Shown: piece after piece, positions 14,761-20,176 of the stretch
How positions within the stretch are numbered: the stretch's first letter is position 1
How the letters are laid out: each line of letters starts with the position of its first letter
Virus record (IMG/VR): IMGVR_UViG_3300028550_000534
Span: 1 to 20,176 of that record
Direction: 5' to 3' (one strand)
DNA length: 20,176 nucleotides
Source of the DNA: a virus
Made by a program: the position numbers and the translations under genes
The notes under the pieces: model-generated
What the model was told of the DNA's origin: nothing
What the model saw: the letters and a program-made list of their open reading frames with translations, nothing else
The model's database searches: none

Positions 14761-14783
14761 ATTAAGTCTCCTATTCTTTTAAG

Positions 14784-15746
14784 TTAAACGTTAGTTTTAG
14801 AGATAACACGAACCATGTTCTCTGGACGGTACAGTTTTACACCATAACGAGCAGTAGTCACGAATTCTTGACGTTGGAAGTCTTTGTTATACTCAGTGTC
14901 AACATCAGGAGTCTGACGCCATGCACCAACGAAAGGTGTAGCAGCTTGATCAGCAGAGAAGAACAAGTTGGCTTTACCATTAACAGAGCTAAAGTTGGCA
15001 GCAACATCAGCAGCAGTGTTCAGAGCGCCATCAGTAACGTCCTTCAGGTAGTTAGAAGTATATACGTCAAAACCATAGATGTTGGCGATGAAGTTCATAC
15101 CAGTAGCGATACCAGAAGATACGATACCTTCCCACTTAGGGTTGTTCGCAACAGATGTCAAAGTAGACAATGTGTTCAATGTGAACTCAACTGAAGGATC
15201 AACAATAGCGATAAGGTTACGATCAGGAACGTTAGCTTTCTTAAGAGCGAAACGTGCACGTGCAAAGTCATCAACGTTGATAACCGCGCCAGTACCACCA
15301 GCAGCCCAACGGTGCTCAACACCATCGATAGCTTCGTTAGAGTTGGCAGTAACGCCAGCCTCTGGAGTAGCCAAAGTAGTAGCTTCGAAGTGTGCCATAA
15401 TCGCACGCTCTTGCTCAGGTACAAAACGGCTCATCATTTCAGAAGAGTAGAATGCGTCTTGCATTGCTTTCTTCGTCATGTATGAAGCAGAAGATAGGTA
15501 CTTGTCGATGGTGAATGTGAACTCACCAGTGTCCATCGGACGGTACTCAACAGCAGTGTCTTCAGCGTAGTTGTCAACCTGTGCTTGGCCGATTGAAGGG
15601 ATAGTGAACTGGTCGCCATCAGGGAAGCCATCAAGCATTTTGACGTAGCGCTGGGCCATCATCTCGTCGCGAAGGATGTCTTTTAGTTCTGTTGACCAGA
15701 TTTCTGAGCGAGTTAGCAAGCTCATGTTTGAAGTATTCATAGACAT
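14784..15746 (-). CDS. Major capsid protein (T7 gp10-like, HK97 fold), 320 aa
   Basis: Main head shell protein. The length (320 aa) is close to T7 gp10A (345 aa). Features that fit: N-terminal arm with TRSEIWSTELKDILRDEM; E-loop region FPDGDQFTIPSIGQ followed by VDNYAEDTAVEYRPMDTGEFTFTIDKYLSSASYMT; a long spine-like helix (VPEQERAIMAHFEA); P-domain and A-domain segments including LIAIVDPSVEFTLNTLSTL and a C-terminal RQEFVTTARYGVKLYRPENMVRVIS. It follows the scaffold gene by 29 bases, with GGAGA 8 bases before ATG. No programmed frameshift extension (as in T7 10B) is evident at its 3' end. Confidence 0.93.
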   Translation of the reverse strand: MSMNTSNMSLLTRSEIWSTELKDILRDEMMAQRYVKMLDGFPDGDQFTIPSIGQAQVDNYAEDTAVEYRPMDTGEFTFTIDKYLSSASYMTKKAMQDAFYSSEMMSRFVPEQERAIMAHFEATTLATPEAGVTANSNEAIDGVEHRWAAGGTGAVINVDDFARARFALKKANVPDRNLIAIVDPSVEFTLNTLSTLTSVANNPKWEGIVSSGIATGMNFIANIYGFDVYTSNYLKDVTDGALNTAADVAANFSSVNGKANLFFSADQAATPFVGAWRQTPDVDTEYNKDFQRQEFVTTARYGVKLYRPENMVRVISKTNV

Positions 15747-15775
15747 TTTAATTGTCTCCTAAAGATATGTTGATT

Positions 15776-16561
15776 TTACGCACCAAACTTAGAACCAAGG
15801 CGTTGTTTATCTTCCAGCAGTTGCTGTTGAACCTTGGGTGTGTAGTACGCGTTCTTGTTTTCACGGCGTAGTTGGCTGTAGTATGCCCAATCACGTTGGC
15901 CCGTGTTCTGGTAGTTAACCCCCTCAGTACGGATACTAGTGTGGGCCAAAGACTTAGCAGGAACTTTGTTCTCACCAAGTAATGCAAAGAAAGCTGATGG
16001 GGACTCTTTAGCGAGGTCTTCAATCCGCTCAAGTGTCATTCCAAGTTCTTGTGCTTTCTTCTGGACAGTAGCATTGGCCTCTGTGCCGTAGAGTTCCTCT
16101 AGCTGTGTTACCACAACAGAAAGGTTTTGATCTACGGTAGCTTTAGCTTCGCGTTCCGTCAGGGTCTTCTCAACAAGGCTCTTTAGTGTTTCGTCATCCA
16201 CAGACTGATTGGTATTATCATCTGCGTATGTTCCACTTTCATTATTATTATTGGACTCTACAGTGTTGCCGACAGTGGGATTCGGTGCCTTTTGCTGTAG
16301 TTGGGTTAGAAGTTGTGACGCATAGTCTTGCTTACCAAGGTCTTCCCGCATTTGTGCGAGTTGTTCCTCAAGGGTTTTGACGTAGGCATCAGCCTCCAGC
16401 TTACCCTTAGCAATGACTTCTGGGTCTCCCCACTTCTCACCGCGTGTCTCTACGAGCTTACTTACAAAAGATTCCTGTGGTGGGGTTTCTTGTGTGGTAG
16501 CCTCGGTAGCCACAGCCTCCTCGGTTGGAGCTTCTGTTGGCTTATCTTCAAAAATAGACAT
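15776..16561 (-). CDS. Capsid assembly scaffolding protein (T7 gp9-like), 261 aa
   Basis: Acidic, low-complexity, helical protein placed directly before the capsid gene, as scaffolds are. The N-terminus is Glu/Thr/Pro-rich and likely disordered (residues 1-40). It is followed by a coiled-coil segment (KTLEEQLAQMREDL), an Asn-rich linker (~residues 103-120), and further helices. The C-terminus carries a Tyr- and basic-rich segment YYSQLRRENKNAYYTPKVQQ, which I recognise as conserved in scaffold proteins of marine podoviruses and which probably binds the capsid protein. T7 gp9 is 307 aa. Its ATG directly abuts the upstream stop (TAAATG), with AAGG 7 bases before. Confidence 0.87.
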   Translation of the reverse strand: MSIFEDKPTEAPTEEAVATEATTQETPPQESFVSKLVETRGEKWGDPEVIAKGKLEADAYVKTLEEQLAQMREDLGKQDYASQLLTQLQQKAPNPTVGNTVESNNNNESGTYADDNTNQSVDDETLKSLVEKTLTEREAKATVDQNLSVVVTQLEELYGTEANATVQKKAQELGMTLERIEDLAKESPSAFFALLGENKVPAKSLAHTSIRTEGVNYQNTGQRDWAYYSQLRRENKNAYYTPKVQQQLLEDKQRLGSKFGA

Positions 16562-16804
16562 TTATTTACCTTCGGTTAGGTTAATGGTTTTCAGGATGTC
16601 GTCGAGAACAGCATTATACTCATTCGCGGCGATTTGTCTTAGCTCCCAGTTGGGAACATCGTAGTCCCGAATGCAATCCTTTTTACGGTAGTGCTTTTCG
16701 AGAATTTCTCTGAGGTCATCAAAGGCGTTACGGTAGGCCAAAACTTCAGCCTTCCGTTGCTCTTTCTTTTCCCCAGTTAAACCTTTGATCCAGTGTGTGT
16801 GCAT
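16562..16804 (-). CDS. Small conserved-looking protein between portal and scaffold, 80 aa
   Basis: Function not recognised. The protein is mostly charged helix (TGEKKEQRKAEVLAYRNAFDDLREILEKHY), followed by KKDCIRDYDVPNWELRQIAANEYNAVLDDILKTI, which looks like a folded helical hairpin. It has no membrane segment or metal site. It is translationally coupled to the portal gene (TAATG overlap, with AAGGA five bases upstream) and abuts the scaffold gene. Small genes in this slot recur in T7-like and marine podoviruses (T7 has gene 8.5-type small frames near here in relatives). A minor head or portal-assembly role is a guess from position. Confidence 0.75.
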   Translation of the reverse strand: MHTHWIKGLTGEKKEQRKAEVLAYRNAFDDLREILEKHYRKKDCIRDYDVPNWELRQIAANEYNAVLDDILKTINLTEGK

Positions 16805-18546
16805 TAGCGTCCTTGCTCCGCAGCTATCTCCAGACTCTCCATGTTATCTGCTTCAGCGTCTTGCGATGCTTGCTGAGTCTCAAGTTGTTCTGCAATGCTA
16901 ATGTTCTCACCGAACAGTTTAGCTTCACCAAGCTCCTCTGCCAAGATACGAGCCATCTCCTTACCCGACATATGTGGGGCAATGGTTGGGTCTTGTGCCT
17001 TGATCTGAGCAAGTTGTGTGATGCTTTGTACACGACGAGCACGTTCAGCAAAGTGACGTGCACCAATAGGAGAGATACGACCACTACCAACAATATCCGA
17101 CTTTTGGATTGTTGTGAAGAACTCTTCTCCAGTGGACTCATCAGTAACCTTGATGTCTTCGAGTACTTGCAAGTTCCTACGACCAACCTCAAGCATAGTG
17201 TTGAGTACTGGCTCTAGGAACATACGTTCGAAGTGTGCAGCTTTGTGTTCGAAGATGCGTGAGGATGCGTTCTGCAACGACTGAACCTCAAATGCTGTCT
17301 TCTCACCAGCAGTACGGATACCCATAGCTTGCTTAGGTGCGCCAGCCATCTCTTCCATCTTCTGCTCAATCATCTGGATTTGCATGTCTGCTTGTAGTGC
17401 AGTAGCATCTGGTCGTAGATAATCTACATCACCTTCTTCACCAAGATAAATACGTGCAGCAGGTTCGAAGTCAAAGTCTTCAACGTCACCACGAATCTTC
17501 ATGATTGGGTAAGCGATCTGATCGAACACGTCAGCCTTAAGGTTTTCTAGGTGGTCGATGCGGTATTGCATACCAACAAGGTTATCTAGTGGACCCATAG
17601 CATAAAGGTTGTCAGGACGAGTACGCCAACCAGCGTGGAAGATAGGTGCAACACCAGACCACGAAGGATTCTCTTCGTTGCTTAGTAGATGTGCACGATC
17701 CATGATAGTAATAACGCGGTCCTTCATAAGCTCACCTGACTCGTGGTCAAAGATGTCACCATAGAAGGTTAGGATTTCAACGTAGTCACTTTCGTAATAC
17801 TGTTGGATTGAGTTGAAACCATCAGCTATAAAACCCTGAGACTTATCAGCAGAGAAGTCAGAAGACGCTACAGAGGAACGAGCTTGCATCATCTTGTTGA
17901 ATGCAGCAGCCATTGCTTTGTTAGTAGGGTCTGAGTCGATAGCACGTTTAAGTTCACCAAGAGACTTGATACTACGAATGATCTTAGGAGTGTTCTCGAA
18001 GCTGGCAGCAGCAGGGTTAAACACAATGTCATATGGACTGATGCGGTGCATCTTAGGCCCAATGTACTTTGCTGTAGTACTGCCGTCTTCCTTGTTCGAG
18101 TAGCTCATCTCCCAGTCAACCATAGCGAAACAGTTACCTGTGTGAATCCAATCGACAAGAAGATCAGACACAGTGCTTACGAAGTTACTATGCTTAACCT
18201 TGTTGACCATATAGAACTCAATGGTACGAATCTTTTCTACAGATGACGAATCACGAGATGCAGAATCCCAACGCATCCACTTCTGCTGAGGAAACAACGT
18301 AGCAAAGTAGTTAGCGTGTAGGTTGTCAGCAATCTGTGTTAGCTTAGGTGTAGTTGTTGTGTTGGACCACGGAAGGATAGAGTTACCTGTCGTAGTTGTA
18401 TCTGTAGCATACAAGTAGTCACGAAGTTCCTTGGTTTGTGTCTTCCAAGACTCGCGATACATGTTCCACTCAACCCACTTATCTGCAATCTCAACAGCAA
18501 TGTGGTCTGGGTCAAGCATATGCTCTATGGTAAGTACTTCACTCAT
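16804..18546 (-). CDS. Portal protein / head-tail connector (T7 gp8-like), 580 aa
   Basis: Forms the dodecameric DNA channel at the capsid vertex and docks the terminase. The length is similar to T7 gp8 (536 aa). Recognisable blocks include the N-terminal helix WVEWNMYRESWKTQTKELRDYLYATDT, then LHANYFATLFP (~77-86), the clip-region-like MHRISPYDIVFNPAA (~166-180), the long-helix block LDNLVGMQYRIDHLENLKAD (~320-339) and GAPKQAMGIRTAGEKTAFEVQ (~402-422), characteristic of podovirus portals. The C-terminus is Glu/Ala/Gln-rich, consistent with a helical barrel end. The gene directly abuts the terminase gene (TAAATG), with GGAGG 7 bases before the start. Confidence 0.93.
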   Translation of the reverse strand: MSEVLTIEHMLDPDHIAVEIADKWVEWNMYRESWKTQTKELRDYLYATDTTTTGNSILPWSNTTTTPKLTQIADNLHANYFATLFPQQKWMRWDSASRDSSSVEKIRTIEFYMVNKVKHSNFVSTVSDLLVDWIHTGNCFAMVDWEMSYSNKEDGSTTAKYIGPKMHRISPYDIVFNPAAASFENTPKIIRSIKSLGELKRAIDSDPTNKAMAAAFNKMMQARSSVASSDFSADKSQGFIADGFNSIQQYYESDYVEILTFYGDIFDHESGELMKDRVITIMDRAHLLSNEENPSWSGVAPIFHAGWRTRPDNLYAMGPLDNLVGMQYRIDHLENLKADVFDQIAYPIMKIRGDVEDFDFEPAARIYLGEEGDVDYLRPDATALQADMQIQMIEQKMEEMAGAPKQAMGIRTAGEKTAFEVQSLQNASSRIFEHKAAHFERMFLEPVLNTMLEVGRRNLQVLEDIKVTDESTGEEFFTTIQKSDIVGSGRISPIGARHFAERARRVQSITQLAQIKAQDPTIAPHMSGKEMARILAEELGEAKLFGENISIAEQLETQQASQDAEADNMESLEIAAEQGR

Positions 18547-20082
18547 TTATTTGCCTCCTGCTCGAAACCGCGATGCGGACCAAGATATAGTATTCTGTCT
18601 ATTGATTGAACTTGATGCTGTGGGTTTGACTGCCATATCAACTACGGTAGCCAGTGCATCCTTAACGTCATCGTGAGGTGGGAACCTAGACTGTAGTTCT
18701 TCCTCTAGGTATTGGATGTTACCACCACGATAGTGTAGCATCTGTAGGTTCTCGTAACGTGGCTCTAGGATAGCTGCAATGCGCTCTTCCTTATTACCAT
18801 GATGTTTGTTTGGTCGGAACTCTTCAATGGACAACGAAATACCATTCTCACGAATCATATCCTTAAGCTGTCTAACAATAGCTACCTGAGCTACTGAGAC
18901 CTCGGCCCTCATCTTCCTGAACTCCCACTTATTCTGGGCAGCAAAGATGTGGTCAAAGTAATCAGAAATCTTAGTAGTCTTGAATCTATCAATCTCTAGT
19001 ACATATACCATGTTGTCGGAGTCGATACCTATGACTACCAAGGCAGTATAGTCGGCTCGTGCTTTAGTACTGAAAGCGAAGTCGATAGCAGCGAAGATGT
19101 TCAATCGCTTACCCTTGTACGACCAACGACCACCATCCTGTTTAAGTAGCTTGGATTCAAAGTACTGAAACTTGTCAGTGCCGATTGGTACGTTGTCAGG
19201 GTCATTAGGGTCGTTGTAGTACTGAGCGCGGAACTGTCCACGGTCTAGGTACTTACCACGCTTCTTAGCAAGTGTAGCTATATCAAAGCCAAACCACTTA
19301 CCATCTTTACGTTGTTGACGTGGCCACAAGAATTGGCCTGTGCCATCACCACTGTCCTCTACTGGACGCTCAAATATCTCGTAGATGTTCTCTTCGCTAA
19401 CCTGATTGCCATCCTCATCATAAACATCTTCTTTCATGCTCATTAGGTTGTCATAAAGGTCTTTAGCGTGGTAACGTGTACCAACTACCCACTCCTTAGC
19501 GTCAGCGCCCTCGATAGAGGCTAACAGGGAGTACTGAGAGGCAACCTTAGAACGACCTTCGGCTGTGAGAGCATTCTCTGCTACCACAACGTCATCTAGG
19601 ATAGCAATGTCACAGTGTAGTCCAGTTAAGGATGTAGTAAGACCACCAGTGAAGATAGAAGGGTCACGGACGTTCTCTTTCTTACGCAATGGATGATCCA
19701 GCGCAATCTCAGAGTTAGTCCACTTGGACCGCTTTCCTTCTTCAGCATTGATGTGGTCAGGCCAGTAGCGACGAAAGATAGGAGAGTCTAGGATACCCTT
19801 AATAAAGGTAAGCTGTTTCTCTGCTAGGTTAGCTGTGGCTGAAATATATAGGATACGGAGAGTAGGGTCTTTAGTAAGCTCCCAAGCTGCTCTGTATGCC
19901 ACAAGACGGGACTTACCGTGATCTCGTGGGAACAGTAGCAGTTGGAAGTCTTTAGAGTTCTCTCGTGTCCACCAAGACAAGACATCCTTGTGGCAGTTGC
20001 CTAGAACTTGAGTAGGAGCTACAAGTTGTATAAAGAACGTTAAGTCTTGCTCCGCTCTAATTCGAATGTCTTCAGGGGTCAT
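18547..20082 (-). CDS. terL: Terminase large subunit (ATPase and nuclease), 511 aa
   Basis: Motor that packages DNA into the prohead and cuts the concatemer. The N-terminal ATPase has a Walker A-like loop FPRDHGKS (51-58), a coupling-type motif YISAT (79-83) and a Walker B DIAILDD (158-164). The C-terminal RNase H-like nuclease has DFAF (Asp334), Glu394 in RAEVS, and a late acidic cluster DDVKDALA (471-478), the expected three acidic positions. The length is a little shorter than T7 gp19 (586 aa). ATG at 20082 has AGGA six bases upstream. In T7 the terminase gene is at the end of the genome, whereas here it is next to the portal. No small terminase subunit is seen in this window. Confidence 0.95.
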   Translation of the reverse strand: MTPEDIRIRAEQDLTFFIQLVAPTQVLGNCHKDVLSWWTRENSKDFQLLLFPRDHGKSRLVAYRAAWELTKDPTLRILYISATANLAEKQLTFIKGILDSPIFRRYWPDHINAEEGKRSKWTNSEIALDHPLRKKENVRDPSIFTGGLTTSLTGLHCDIAILDDVVVAENALTAEGRSKVASQYSLLASIEGADAKEWVVGTRYHAKDLYDNLMSMKEDVYDEDGNQVSEENIYEIFERPVEDSGDGTGQFLWPRQQRKDGKWFGFDIATLAKKRGKYLDRGQFRAQYYNDPNDPDNVPIGTDKFQYFESKLLKQDGGRWSYKGKRLNIFAAIDFAFSTKARADYTALVVIGIDSDNMVYVLEIDRFKTTKISDYFDHIFAAQNKWEFRKMRAEVSVAQVAIVRQLKDMIRENGISLSIEEFRPNKHHGNKEERIAAILEPRYENLQMLHYRGGNIQYLEEELQSRFPPHDDVKDALATVVDMAVKPTASSSINRQNTISWSASRFRAGGK

Positions 20083-20096
20083 GAGTTATCCTATGG

Positions 20097-20176
20097 TTAG
20101 GGTCTATTAGGCCATGTGTGTGTCTTAGGGAAACCAGCTTGCTGTGGTACGTCACGCAGTGCTTGCCTGTACTCTA
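20097..20176 (-). CDS. C-terminal 25 residues of a gene upstream of terL, tail-assembly-like
   Basis: The frame enters from the window edge and ends at TAA (20097-20099), 14 bases before the terminase start. The visible end reads EYRQALRDVPQQAGFPKTHT followed by WPNRP. The pattern YRQALRD-x-x-x-Q-x-G-F-P...WP-x-x-P is one I recognise from the C-terminus of phage tail-fibre assembly or tail chaperone-like proteins. The frame is supported because the motif is intact and the stop-to-start spacing is like that of the neighbours. The upstream part is outside the window, so length and function remain open. Confidence 0.6.
   Translation of the reverse strand, partial: EYRQALRDVPQQAGFPKTHTWPNRP

Noticed and set aside
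15748-16032. 94-codon minus-strand frame overlapping the end of the scaffold gene
   Set aside because: Alternate frame of the scaffold gene, Arg/Thr/Leu-rich and without a recognisable pattern; the scaffold frame is clearly the coding one.

Overview
The window is a segment of a tailed-phage genome, specifically the virion-structure and lysis half of a T7-type podovirus. Every gene I can support lies on the minus strand, so the biological reading direction runs from position 20176 down to 1. Genes are packed almost without gaps (frequent TAATG, TGATG and GTGA junctions). The only non-coding gap over about 35 bp is 14255-14307, and it holds a strong hairpin. The genes form the T7-like set: large terminase, gp8-like portal, gp9-like scaffold, gp10-like capsid, gp11- and gp12-like tail tube proteins, and internal virion proteins. 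Amino-acid style and the extra small genes (two beta-rich proteins after the capsid, a GNAT-like protein in the gp13 slot, a basic HNH-like protein before the fibre) recall marine podoviruses infecting Proteobacteria, such as the Zobellviridae/cobavirus or marine Autographiviridae-like groups. That assignment is from memory of family features, not from a search, and the host is not determined. The replication half, including any phage RNA polymerase or DNA polymerase, lies outside the window.

Layout in transcription order. (1) 20176-16562, packaging and portal: the 3' end of a gene with a tail-assembly-like C-terminus, terminase large subunit, portal, and a small unknown protein. (2) 16561-14308, head shell: scaffold, major capsid protein, and a small beta-rich probable decoration protein. 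(3) 14307-14255: a UUCG-capped hairpin in a position like that of the T7 terminator T-phi, between head and tail genes. (4) 14254-10443, tail: a beta-rich structural protein, tail tubular protein A, an unknown 114-aa protein, and tail tubular protein B. (5) 10411-2225, ejection proteins: a GNAT-like protein, a gp14-like small protein, a 1518-aa giant and a 915-aa protein with a lytic transglycosylase domain. (6) 2225-899, lysis: a GH24 endolysin with a membrane-like N-terminus, an XhlA-like coiled-coil/membrane protein, a two-helix holin candidate, and overlapping inner- and outer-membrane spanins. (7) 909-1: a small basic HNH-like protein, then the 5' part of a tail fibre or receptor-binding protein that runs off the window.

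Together these genes would package DNA (terminase on portal), build the head on its scaffold, attach a short tail (gp11/gp12-like), load an ejection apparatus that cuts peptidoglycan during infection, and lyse the host at the end. Compared with T7, the terminase is moved to the front next to the portal. The large and the transglycosylase-bearing ejection proteins appear in swapped order. The lysis genes sit between the ejection genes and the fibre. I saw no tRNA, CRISPR array, insertion sequence, attachment site or recognisable promoter.
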